Source of the DNA: Whalleya microplaca
Lineage: Eukaryota > Ascomycota > Sordariomycetes > Xylariales > Xylariaceae
Direction: 5' to 3'
DNA: 64,000 nucleotides
Assembly: GCA_022497155.1 (NCBI GenBank)
Contig: MU385727.1
Coordinates: 496,001-560,000, forward strand
This document shows positions 23,784 to 34,745 of the stretch, piece after piece. A program made the translations under genes and the position numbers. The notes beneath the pieces are model-generated. The model had not been told where the DNA came from, did not search any database, and was given only the letters and a program-made list of their open reading frames with translations. The stretch's first letter is position 1, and each line of letters begins with the position of its first letter.

Positions 23784-26316
23784 GCTGCTACTGGTTGGTG
23801 GCGCCAGTTGGTGCGGTTATGTGGTAAGTTGTTATCCCGTGCTTATTCTACTGATTATTATGTTGTTGTTACGGGGTTTGGACGCTGTACTAACATGTTT
23901 ATTACCCAGGGAAGGATAAATCTGATGGGAATGGAGGGAACGGAAAGGGAAACGGGGAAACGGGGGAACGGGGAACGGAAAACGGGGGGAGGGACTTGAA
24001 GGGAGTTCCTGGAGTTCGGAATACCCGCTTGATTTTACTTCCTTCTTGTTTTCCCCTAGTCGGCGTAGCCGCGGTGGCACGAAAATCAAATTCGTTGCAT
24101 CAATTCTTTTTTCGTTTCCATGTCTTTGCTATATGTGAATCATATGCATGTGTGGTGTTTCTATATTGACATATGCAGTAAGCTTGTAAGAACTAGACAG
24201 CCTTTGCCTCCTTTTACTTTGTTTCTTGGGTCATATTTTTAGTAGCATGTATGTTGCATGTTATGCGGTAGTAGTCTTGGCTATGGCTGTTCTTACAGCA
24301 GTCTTTCACCCTTCATTGATGAAAGGATTCGTCTTATACACGACACAGCTTCGCTAATTCTTTTCTACCCTACGTACTTCTAGTTCTTTACGTGCTACCC
24401 CCTACTGACTAGTAGTCATCTGTACTGCCTTCTAGCTCCTAGAAGTGCTATGAACTTGGTTGCGTGCTCTAGAGTATTCTGTATGATATAAAATCCTCGG
24501 GCATCGGAACAGCTTGATGAGTCGCCTCCATTGTTCTACCAACTGGTTCCCCCACCATCCAACACAGAGTAGAGATGAATCCCTCCCACATCTCTTCCTC
24601 CCCCTTCTCGAGGTTGATTGATAGGTGTAATTCGGATAAGAGTCGCTCCTTGTTTGAACCATACTGGGACTATGTAGAATTGCGTGATGAACTGTACATG
24701 TTGCGGGAGCTTTACTGTGGAATGGTCGGGATGATAGGCTCTTAGCATGATTGTCTTGGTGTATCACTGAATACAAGATATAGATCTTTGTTAACACGAA
24801 AGTGTTTGGGTAGAACGTCAGCAAGGTACCTATATATAGGAGTAGGCAGATGGGAGATACCTAGTGCTCCCGAGTACATATTAAAATACCAAGGTTGTAC
24901 TCAAGTCACAGTCATTCCAACAGCGCCCCCAATGGAATTTGTGGGCCTTATCCCACGATAGGGTTATCAGTTTTATTAACAATTTCTGGCAGCGAACCTA
25001 CTACTTTCCAGTTGAGTCACTCCATTTTATTCACATCCATCTTCAAGACCTTCGCATAGTCGTGGTTTAGGCAGAAGCGAGGGTCTGGTGGGATGGAATG
25101 GAACTGAGTGGCACCCATATGTGACTCCACGCATGGAATAGCTTGGAGTGACTCACAACCCTGGGATAGACATGTATAAATTCAAGTCCTATTATATCAT
25201 TCATAAGATAACGAGTCCATTACTTACCAGGCAATGATACTGAAGGAAAGTCAATGGTCACTTTGGAAGCCACGGTTTCATTTAGAAGGAGCCTTGACAT
25301 AAGTGCCATCGACTGGCCCTAGCCATGACCCGGAGGTTGACTTACTACTCTAAGATGATAGGAACGAATCATTTAATATTCCACAGCATCAATAGATGCG
25401 CCAAATTAGACCCAGTCCGTAGATATAGTAGTTGTTCTTAGGGAGCCATTACACAGGGGTTGTCGGGCTTATATATTAGCGATAGGTATGGGACCTATAC
25501 TGTTGAAATAGACGCAGGTTATGAGTAGTATAGTAGTTATTATTAGAGAAGTATCATCACTAGAGTCAGAGGAGGCTACGCCTCCTATATATACGCCACA
25601 GCTGTGGGGCGTCCAGCCACCTGAATTATACCCGTAATCCATCATATACAGTCACTTGAATTACCAGCCACCCATAATCTAACAGAAAGCCCGTGGTCAA
25701 GCGAGGATATAATAGTAGCAGAAAGCGGAAGAACTACACATAATGACAGTATGGCAATGTTAAGTAGACAAGAAGAGGGGAGAAGGGGGATGGGACATGG
25801 AGGGATAGACACTTAAAAGCTTTGACTCAAACCGGCGATATGGCAGCATTTCAAACACGTCACATTCAAATCTCAATTAAGGTAACGAGCATAGAATTTC
25901 GTTGGTTCTAGACTTGAATCTAAGATGATCCGTCTAGCGGCGAATTCAGGTAGTAGAATCAAGGCAACACGAAGCACAAGCATGTACTATGACCAGAAAG
26001 TCTTTGCGTAATATTTGATTATTTTATATCAAAGCTTATGCTAGTCTAGCCTCGGAGGTTACCCAGTGGATGCGTTGTTGGTGATCATGGTTAATCGTGG
26101 CTTTATTGCCAACAAATGCGACTGGTGTGGCAGTGTTCAGCACTGTATCAAGTGATGAAGGTAGTAAGGAGGGCGCAACTGATGAGGTCACAGTGCTGAC
26201 CCCAGAACCCGTGTGGCGCATGACGTTCACGGACAGGAATCTATACTCCTCCATGCCTCGTGAACGCCACGCCTCAGCCGGGTTGAGGGCAGTTGAGAGT
26301 CTGCCCTCAGTCGGAG
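23784..26316. other. gene-free AT-rich tract with short inverted repeats
   Basis: About 2.5 kb. From 24825 to 26035 there is no open frame above 60 codons in any frame. Small palindromes are visible (see the repeat at 25014-25154, and GGAGGC-TAC-GCCTCC at 25571-25585 next to CCACAGCTGTGG). No gene seen. Confidence 0.5.
25014..25154. repeat. perfect 11-bp inverted repeat, possible MITE-like relic
   Basis: GAGTCACTCCA at 25014-25024 is matched by its exact reverse complement at 25144-25154. The flanking bases continue the inverted match after a two-base offset (GTT...AAC). The 120-base interior has no ORF. It may be a small terminal-inverted-repeat element or chance. Confidence 0.3.
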
Positions 26317-26753
26317 TCAGCAGCAGTTCAAGATGTGGATGTGCTGGGCCACATCGTTGGCACTCCAGAGAGGATCAGCGGCACACACATCAATATCGGA
26401 CGTGCCGGCACAATGCTGATGCCACTGGTCCCCCGTCATCAGCGCGAACGCGCAATGGTAGCACGCCTGGTGGTGTTCCTGATAGACACGTTAATTCGAT
26501 CTATGCTTATTATACCTGGGGGCGACGATGGTTTATAACTTACCTTCGCCTGAGTGGGGTAGGCACCTGGGGCGAACCTTGCGTTCGGGGACCCGGGATT
26601 GGGATTCTGATAGACGCACGTCAGTTCTATATGGCCTTCTATTCATACCAAATTTGGGAGCAATTTACTCACGATCTGTGGGTGACCAGCCACTAGGAAG
26701 AGATTCATGGACAGAGCTTGAGCTGGGGCTGGGACTGGTATGGCGCCAGCCAT
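26317..26753 (-). CDS. spliced 101-aa Cys/His-rich hypothetical protein
   Basis: Three short exons, 26753-26673, 26606-26544 and 26478-26317, join in phase 0 across two GT-AG introns (26607-26672, 66 bases; 26479-26543, 65 bases) into one frame from ATG to TGA. The exons are too short to appear as ordinary ORFs. Exon 3 carries a possible zinc-binding cluster, CYHCAFALMTGDQWHQHC, then further Cys and His up to a terminal NCC. I do not recognise a named family. The two introns resemble each other in length and 3' end (both finish GTCTATCAG), which suggests an exon-intron duplication. It belongs to the accessory island with the 27.3-kb spliced ORF and the decayed gene at 28-31 kb. The terminal TGA could be a nonsense mutation, as coding-like sequence continues beyond it. 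Confidence 0.4.
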
Positions 26754-27258
26754 TCCCCTGGCTGGTATAAGGCTTCATGCCACGCCTTTTGTTACCAGCC
26801 AAATGGGTCGGCCATTCTTAGATTGAACTCCTGCCTGGGAGTTCATCCTCGTCCAAATGAATTCCGAGAATGAATTGGGCAGTGTGCTTATAGTCACCAG
26901 CCCGACCACATGTGCTGGCTCGCAACTCGAGCAGCACAGTGCGTCTGGGCTGGTACGTGACAGTGCCCTCTTCCTGGTTGTTTCAGGTCGAATGGTTGTC
27001 GTGAGCTCGTTGGATTGTGAGAGGCTCGCAACCCTGAGCATCTGTAATTGCCAAGATGCTCTGTATTAATCACTTGGACGCAGATACTCTGGTCCAGGTG
27101 AACATGGCATCGATTTCCGCCATGCTTTCCAGCAATATGTGCCGATCGGATTGTAATGATATCCTCCTCTGTGGCACAGACGTAGCTGGAATTGCTAGTA
27201 TCTGCCGATGTGTTTTCCGCCAGTATAACGGGTTGCTAGTGGCGGTAGACTATACGGT

Positions 27259-28000
27259 CTACCCGCAGAATTGGTCGAGATGGAACCGCTCCTGATCGTT
27301 TACTACAAGACGATATGTTAGATTATATTATTCGGGTCTGGGAGAATTTATTGTTAGGAATGGATGCTGAGTTGACTTACGGCGGCTCCATTCGCCGTCG
27401 TGGCTGGCACCATGTGTAATCACATGGCCCTGAGGCAAATGCCCAGTACCAGTTATAGCCACAGGTACTGGGAGAGGTTTTGGGTGCCATGTATGGCGAA
27501 GATCTGCTGATACGATCGGCTCCGAACCTGGGTCAGGCTGGATCTGGAGTAGACTGCGAATCCGAGATCTTTCTCGGCCTTGTGCTGCTCGGGATTTGCA
27601 GTAGACTTCGAGGTCTACCGCCAATCCGGAGCAGTTGAAGAGGTGCCATTGCCAGGCAGTCACTGCAATATGGTGTGTTAGAATAAACCATTCGGGTCTG
27701 CAAGAGAAAGACTGCTAGGCAAGGACTTGGAGTTGACTTACAGTTGTTCCGGTCAGCACGATGGGCAGAATAGTAGGTAGCCACATGCTGCTGAGGTGAA
27801 GGACCATCGAGGACCACAGTCAGCGGGCATCGGGACGGGCCCGAGTCCCAAGAGACTTTAGCTGCAGCAGGCTGCAAGCCTGGACCAGACTGTAAACCTG
27901 GTCCATGTCGTGAGTCCAGAGCCTGGAGTAGAGGGACAAGGCCTGGAGCAGGGCGGCGTCTGCTCTTACGCCGAGCTGACTTCTTCTTCACTTGCCCCAT
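27259..28000 (-). CDS. spliced 194-aa hypothetical protein with duplicated exon-intron module
   Basis: Exons 28000-27742, 27662-27381 and 27302-27259 join in phase 1 across two GT-AG introns of 79 and 78 bases. The N-terminus is strongly basic (MGQVKKKSARRKSRRR), a likely nuclear signal, followed by Pro/Gly/Leu-rich sequence. The end of exon 1 (SPQQHVATYYSAH) resembles the end of exon 2 (LPQGHVITHGASH). The start of exon 2 (WHLFNCSGLAVDLEVY) resembles exon 3 (FHLDQFCG, stop, VDRIVY). The introns share GTAAGTCAACTC, an internal CAGACCCGAAT and the TCTAACA branch region. So a module was duplicated in tandem, and the second copy ends at a TAG where the first reads through. I know no family for it. 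It may be expressed or already a pseudogene. Confidence 0.4.
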
Positions 28001-28331
28001 GATACAAGTAGAGCTACTGTGGCCATAGGCACTGGGACAGGTCTCCAGTGCCGGGTACAGCGAGATGCCATGGCTGTAGCATTTTATGGTCCTAGATATC
28101 AGTCCCTAGGACATGAAGAAGGAATAGAGGCGGCAGACACGGAAAATAGTGGTTCCTGTCCTTATTCTTGGCCATAGGGCTGCTCTGGATCCAAGGAAAG
28201 GAACACCAGTGAAGACCCTCAGGTGAATGTTGGGTTCCACTATGTCTTGGCATACTCTATTGATCATGCAACATGACTAGGTGGAACTCTGGGAAGATTT
28301 CCTCATAACATATCTTCCTGTTCTGCTGGCA

Positions 28332-30900
28332 TCATTGTGCTGTTGCCAGCCCCAGTACTTGTGCTGATGCTTGGTGGCTATCTGGCTGTGAACAGTTGCA
28401 CAGCTTGCCATTCCAATTGCAGGCACAGCCAGCCCAACGCTCCTAAATGCGCTTGGGCTCCTCTATGATTTGGCCTGACTGGACACCACTCCTGGATGGC
28501 CCTTTACTGAGTGAGCAACGATCGCAGGATTGGGCCGGTTCGACCCCAATCCTGAACTTCATGAGGGCCGCTAAAGCCAGGTCGTCTTGCCTGAAGTTCT
28601 TGTGGGCTGTCTCTTCATCATGACCAGTCCGCAACACAGCAAGGCAACCCACAGGGCGAGTCAACTTCTTCGCCTTTCCCGGTTGCCTTGTATGGGTTAG
28701 GGAAATGTGCCAAAGCTGGAACTTCGCTGGACAACTGGAGAGAGATCCAGTTGTCCATCTCCCCTACCGTACCCCAATTTTGGGACATTGCAGTTGGTCG
28801 AGGTATAGAATGTGACCAATGTCGAACTGGCGTGATTGGGCAAGGAATAGAGTGAGTAGTTTACTCTAATATAGGCCAGTTGTGCTCGAGGCAGAAGTGA
28901 AGAGGGAGAGGGTCAGGGGGAGGTGGAGTTACCCAGATGGTTTGCAATTACCATTGGGTTGTTGAAATCGAAGTTGCCAAGAGACCACAGCTTAAAACCG
29001 CCATGGTTCGGTCTCAGTGGTCTAGCCGATGATTCAGGCTTGTGACAAGACGTGTATCTGAGCCATGAGTATCCATGGCCATTCCATCATGGGTGGAAAA
29101 TCCTTGCTTTCATCCAGCATGTCTATGGCCTTCTTGTTGGCCTCACCCGCCTTACTCGTCCTCTTCTTCATCACCGCCTTTCAAGCATGGCGCTGGTGAT
29201 GAAGCCAGTGGTGTCTGGCAGACGACTTATCCTTGGCATGATATGCACACTCGGACCAGGAACAACCGTAGGCTTACGCTCTCCCCAGGGATGTTCTAAG
29301 CTGATTGCACATATGGGCAGCACCCATATGCGCAACCAGCTGAGCCGCTGTGCGTAAGAACGCCTTCATCTCCTTCCTTACCCTCGGAGACTCCATCATC
29401 AACATCCCCACCAAAGGCACTTGTTCGTGAAGGCGGGGCTGTAACCTTCGGGCCATCACCATTGGGTGGAAAGCTGCTAGCACCTTGAGTGAGGGTTGGG
29501 CTTCCGATGTCTGGGAAGATCCATCAACGGGCACAAACACCTTGGTCTACCGGGTATAGGTAGACCTACCATGAGGAGGTGGATGGTTAGATGGTTGTTT
29601 GTACCCTTCCACCGTCTTTGGTCTACCGGACACGGGTAGACCTGTCCTGGGTGGTGATATACGAGGTGGTGGTTCGCGCTGTCCCAGTGACATGGCAGAG
29701 TGCGATGTACCACCACCTCGCACCCACGGCCTCTAAAGCCCAGCCATAGCCTGGATTGCTGTTAGCATGCAGTACTGCAGAGCGCATGCAAAGACATATG
29801 TATACTTGCCTGTCACCTCTAGCATCGGTGAGGTCGACCTCATCTTGGGCGTTGATCTGGTTCTTGTAGATGTGCCAGAAGACACCTGGCGACGGTATTT
29901 CAGCCGTGTAGCTTAGTATTCGATGTCGACCCGCAGTCCAGGGTCTTCGACCCTACCGCTGAAGTCAGAAAGGTCGACGATCAGTCTAACTAAGCTAGGT
30001 TGATAGTTGGCTCTGTCGACCTCACCGATCTCGCCGTCACGCGTCACTTCGGGTGTAATCTAGCAAGTATTACCCTTCTCTCAGTTAGTTACGAAAGTCT
30101 TTTTTGTGTCTTCACAAGTGGAAACGGCTAGTGGGTAATACGTACCAGAGTGGGAATACATCGCCGCCAGCCGGTTTTCTCAACATAGACCCGGCACAGG
30201 CAATCCGAGGACCATATATATTGCCGATCGTTGGACTGCTAGGCCCCCGAGACAATGAATGGATTACAACCTCAGTTACTAGGTCAAGGTTGTATCCGGT
30301 GTGACTCTGAGTTAAGGCACAGCCAGCCACGTCGAGGAGACGGCAGCGCCGCGAATCCGCCGAGAATTGTTATGGCTAATTGAAAGGCTGGGGAAAACCG
30401 AAACTCCGAAACGATCAGATCAACGCGCCCTACTCTTATGAGAAAGGGTGTTCAGGCCACCGGAATCTCCTGGGCAAATCAACAGCCCGTGGATTGCGCC
30501 TGCAGACATGAATGTTAGCTTTAAGACCTAAGAGCTGTCCCCAAGCTGTATGCTCATAGTGAAAGAAGACACATCGATTCGGTAAAACAAAAATAAAAAT
30601 AAAAAAGACTTACCTTGGAGATGCTCAAATCCCTGGCCGGAGGGCACAGGGCCGCGTATGGCGCGGAGGGTGAGCTCCAGGCTTGAGGCATCTGGTTGAT
30701 GAAACCAATAACCGGTGGCCTCATGTGAAATCTTTGTCGCCTGCGTAGTGAGTTTAGCGCATGAAGGTTAACGATGTAGTGAATCGGCGATGATGTGACG
30801 GTGACTTACAGGTATTGGAAGGCGACAAAGGTCCCATGAAGTTGCTGTCTTCCAATGGGGAAGACAGCGAAAAGGTCTAAACAGACTGGTTGGTGAAGTA
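28332..30900 (-). pseudogene. decayed multi-exon gene with DUF3716-like Cys-rich segment
   Basis: Several exon-like segments follow each other on the minus strand. (1) A frame ending at 30810 (LFAVFPIGRQQLHGTFVAFQYL) joins across a GT-AG intron (30741-30809) to 30740-30614 (RQRFHMRPPVIGFINQM...). After the next intron (30500-30613) the frame meets TGA at 30479. (2) 29952-29817, bounded by AG and GT, contains GVFWHIYKNQINAQDEVDL. (3) 29540-29274 contains SPRVRKEMKAFLRTAAQLV. (4) 28715-28332 reads TRPVGCLAVLRTG, then SCDRCSLSKGP, then a single TAG at 28443-28445, then GCACNWNGKLCN in the same frame. Segment 4 resembles the fungal DUF3716 pattern (C-x-x-C ... GPF-x-x-C ... C-x-x-C-x-W), but a middle Cys is lost. 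No ATG is found for segment 1. The breaks suggest a dead gene. The role of DUF3716 proteins is unknown to me. Confidence 0.4.
29549..29660 (+). repeat. tandem repeat with 80-bp period and GGTCTACC/GGTAGACC arms
   Basis: TTGGTCTACCGG...GGTAGACCT occurs at about 29549 and again at about 29629. Each copy is a small interrupted palindrome. Related GTAGAC/GTCTAC pairs occur at about 27246-27263 and 27601-27618 in the same island, where they encode the V-D-x-x-V-Y module of the spliced ORF. Confidence 0.5.
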
Positions 30901-31099
30901 GGAAAATGGTGTGATGGTGAAGGTGAAAGAAAGGTCGAATAGTGATGGATTTACCAGTGGATATAATGGGCCTGGTATATATATTATAGGTAGACTGTTG
31001 GTCTTGGGAAGTAGGAAAGAAAGTTGTGTGAGAATGTAGGAAGAAAATGGAAAATGGACGGGGGGTCTGAGTTTATTAAATATGTTTTCCCGGGAGGTG

Positions 31100-33590
31100 A
31101 TTTCGCAGCGGTGATTTCCCAGCCGTCGGCGCTAGTCTCAGGTCAGTTTGCCCAGTCAGAACGAGGTACCGAGTTTTCTGACGAATAGCACGGTGCTGAG
31201 AGCAGGTTCTTTGTCCTAAGAGGGGAGGATGTAAGAAAAATTCTGCTGCTGATTCCCCGTTTGTAGATACTTGACATGGAAACATTGAGATAGCTATTGG
31301 GCAACGACGCCGGCTAAGACCTCTGAGTGGCTATACTGCGCGGTTGCCCGATATCTTCGCGGGGCCATACTCAAAGACTGGTGCGTCACAGCTTAAGGTA
31401 CCATGTGAGAACGGCCAATCAATGCTCTAATCTAGGAAAATTATGACTCCTCCTGAGTACGTACCATAAGAAATCATACAAGATGCACCAAATCAGCCGA
31501 TCGAATAGCTGAACTGGGCAGTTACTAGGTACAAACACTGATATACGTATTTTTTGAGTTGCTAATCAGCCTAGGTACGTACACCGCACTGTCGAAATCG
31601 ATACAATCACCCGGTTACCGCTACGACGGAAGCCAATGGCAGGGTTCCATTAGATGGACGATTTGCCATGTGCCTACGTGCCTGCTAAAGCCTTGTGGTG
31701 GATGACGGGGTACGTACCAAGAGGCCATTAGTTATTGGCTAGACCTTAAGACTAGGACAGTACGTAGACATCAACACTCGGGAATATTAGAGGACATGAA
31801 GCATGTTGCTTCCAGCAAACGGCGTGGTTAGGAACCTACAGCACCACCTACTTCACAGCGCATTCTGAGTGCTGATTATCGGCATGACTAGCTAATACTA
31901 AACTCAAGTAAAAATTGTAGACGCGACTCGATAATGAAGTTGACAGTCACAAAGCAAGAACCTAGAAGTGACCCTAGAGCATTGCGAGACTACAGGCCTC
32001 ACGAGTTCATGAAGGTTGGATCGACATACTTTTCAGTAAAACGTAGTGTAGATAGTCTAGTTATAGACAAAGAACTTATTGGCCTCTGAATAGCTTCATA
32101 TTTATATCTAAATTGACGGATTTGCTGAAATGGTGCCGTTCGCATCCATAATCGACATTTGACAATTCAATCCACAATTTATCAAAATGAGGTTATTCAC
32201 ATCTCAAATCGTCGATCGACGATTTGTCAAAATGATGCTATTTAGACGTAAAGTTGACGATCGACGGTATGCAGGACGTTGGTTGCAACTTGGACAATAG
32301 GGGTAATGTGGTGCGACTAAGTCACGTGGGGCTCACGACGATGTGCTTGGCATTTAGGGGGTCACGTCGACGTGAATGGGACGTGAAATGAGTAAGCGAG
32401 CGCGTCAACACTTAGCCGGCAGGCTAGCGTGGGGAGCAATGCACAGCTCGGCGTTTATGCGAGTAAGCAAGAATTGGCTGCTTTGTGGGGGCTCACATGC
32501 GGCGTTCTTGGTGCAAAACTCTATGTGATTGTCTTGTTGAAAACACCAGCTGTGGATAGGGGCCAAATCCCCTCAGGTCCTGAGGGCAGGGCAAATTGAT
32601 GGCATGTTGGTGGTGGGGCACAGCACTGCACATTCATGATGAGTATCATCATGTATTACGGTGTATTACGGTCATTGGGGGACTTCAAAAGATGGCATAG
32701 TTCAGCAGATGGATCAAAGGCGATGATTTCACGATGGCATTTGAGATACAGACGCTCTGCGTGTTTTCGCAATTTTATTTGAATTTTTCCTATTTTTAAA
32801 TGTGCCCCGGGATGTGTGACTAACAGGAAACCCATCAAGGCACAGTAATAAAGCATCCTCCTCGACCCGAGTTCGGCCGCTGAAAGAAGCATCCCTCTTG
32901 GGGTAGTTATGTTCAATACTTTGCTTTCACGTTCTCTCATAAATATGTCCTCTCCTTACTCCTTCTCATCCTACTGGCAGTACGTGGATGACCATTTTCA
33001 GGCCAGCCTTTGGCATCGGCCGATCTTAGCGAGTGGAATCGCAATGTTCCTCTGAGGAACGTAATCTCTATCGTTCGGGGTTTCTCTGAGCTTCATAAAA
33101 CCATCCCAGAAGAAATTGCCCGTGTCGCATTTAATAAAGCAATGATGGCACTTCAAGGTCAACACATTGAGCGGAGAAGTGCGCGTCTGATATCGCAAGG
33201 CGTATAGATCATGGCGGCCCGCCATTGAGCACTAAGACCTCGCCTGTCGTGGTATCGTCAAATAATTATGTAAATGGTTGGAGTCGGGAAAAAATCCCAG
33301 CAACAATAGGCCAGTGGATCAACAAGATCTTCAATAATGTGTGCCCAACAAGGAGTGATGTCGTTCGTTTGTGAAAAGAAACAAACCAGAACACCATCCC
33401 AAGAGATAACTGGGAAAAGCCTTCATGTAACCCACGCCGATGCTAAAACCCTAACAGGTAGAAAATTTGCATGAATCGTGGTATCTCTGATGATGGCATG
33501 ATAAAAGAAAGAAAGTGGAAAATCGTATGGTACAATAGCGACATGTACAAGATATTAGCCGACTCGGAAGACGGAGAGATAAGATTTGGA
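31100..33590. other. intergenic tract with palindromes and a possible relic ORF
   Basis: No confident gene. GTACGTAC octamers recur near 31458, 31574 and 31710. A run of diverged repeats with palindromes lies at 32130-32380. At 32945 an ATG opens a short frame (SPYSFSSYWQYVDDHF), and a second frame at 33010-33207 reads protein-like (LRNVISIVRGFSELHKTIPEEI). They could be two exons or a frameshifted relic, but I found no clean join. Confidence 0.35.
32205..32226. repeat. perfect 22-bp palindrome centred on TCGA
   Basis: The left arm CAAATCGTCGA is followed at once by its exact reverse complement. It sits in diverged repeats of an ATCGAC/ATTTGTCAAAATGA unit (about 32140-32270). A second perfect palindrome, TCACGTCGACGTGA, lies at 32362-32375. 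Confidence 0.8.
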
Positions 33591-34745
33591 TTATTTCTCA
33601 GATCCAAAGTCAACGAAACTCTCCCATCCGTCACCGCCAGTGCCGCCGCCGGGTGTGCCTAGACGGGTATAATCATCACTTGGGATGTCAAGGAATCCCA
33701 TTGAGCCTTCGACTGGGGAGAAGAAGCTGTCGTCAGGAAGCGGGGCATCAAATGATGAGGTGGCATAGTTCGACTCGTCCATATTGTCCTCAGCGGTAGT
33801 CTCTTGCTTGATAGAGTCGTTCGGGTTTTGACCAAACATCTGGAATGGCGAAGGAGCGTCTCCTAGCAAGTGCATAGCCATTGGATCATTCATATCAATA
33901 TTGGCCATCATCTTCACCTCATTGGGTAACTCCGAGGTGAAGATAGATGAGGTAGACTGCTGGACAAGTTGCGGATCAATCTGGAGACTGGACATTGTGG
34001 AAGGAGTCTGGTATTGTGTACTCTTCGGCTCTGACATCTCGGTGGTCGCAGAAGTGGGTGTGAGTGCGGGTGGCGACGAGATGGTAGTAGCAGCAGACTC
34101 TCTCCGGTCATTGTTGCTAAACTGCGACTGAGTAGAGACAGACTGGGTTCGCGAACTAGGCGAGCCTTGGTTGGATCCCGACTGAGCAGGCGAAAACGAA
34201 CCACTGTTCATCAAAGGATCCATGTACATCGAGTTGCTAAGCTGCTGCTGGTAGCCCATCGCGCTAGGGAACGACTCGCTGAAAAGTCGGTTGACCTCGT
34301 TGTATCGTGCCATCGTTGCCATCGCAGTTTGAGTGGTTATGTACGCATTCACGCGATGGTTCATGTCGGGCGAGTTCGTCTGCAAGTGGGCCGTGAGGTA
34401 CTTGTACGGGCGTGGGAGATCGTCTTCCTCCTCCTCGTACATCTCTTCCTTCACAACGATTTCCTCGCTGACCTTCAGTCCTCGACCAGTCCGTCTTCGG
34501 TGGATCTCCGACGCCATACGAGCGGACTGCACCCTCGCCTCTAAGCTTCTATCGGCTCGTCTCGAAGCTGCGATGTATGCTCTCTCTTGGTTCTCCTCGT
34601 GCGATCGCTCAGTCTATGCGTGTGTTAGTTGACCGCAGTCCCTCGCAAGAGGAGTCGGAAATAAGCTTGCCTTCTGGGCCTTTACAGGCGGAAGACGGTC
34701 ACTGGCCGACATGGCGAATGATGTGTCAAAAGACCGTTTCGGCAT
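33591..34745 (-). CDS. conserved-type fungal hypothetical protein, probable nuclear
   Basis: Two exons, 34745-34671 and 34613-33591, give 365 residues. The intron (34614-34670, 57 bases) begins GC rather than GT: AAG|GCAAGC, with a CTAAC branch site and a CATAG acceptor. The join is phase 0 and gives VKAQK-TERSHEENQERAY. The N-terminal 90 residues (MPKRSFDTSF..., then charged helices RAYIAASRRADRSLEARVQ and HRRRTGRGLKVSEEIVVKEE) look well ordered and basic. Residues about 150-350 are Ser/Gln/Thr/Met-rich and probably disordered, and the protein ends in an acidic-aromatic stretch (GWESFVDFGSEK). A regulatory or nuclear role is a guess from composition. I recognise the N-terminus as the kind conserved in filamentous fungi but cannot name the family. 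A TATA-like TATATAAG lies about 145 bases upstream of the ATG. Confidence 0.8.
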
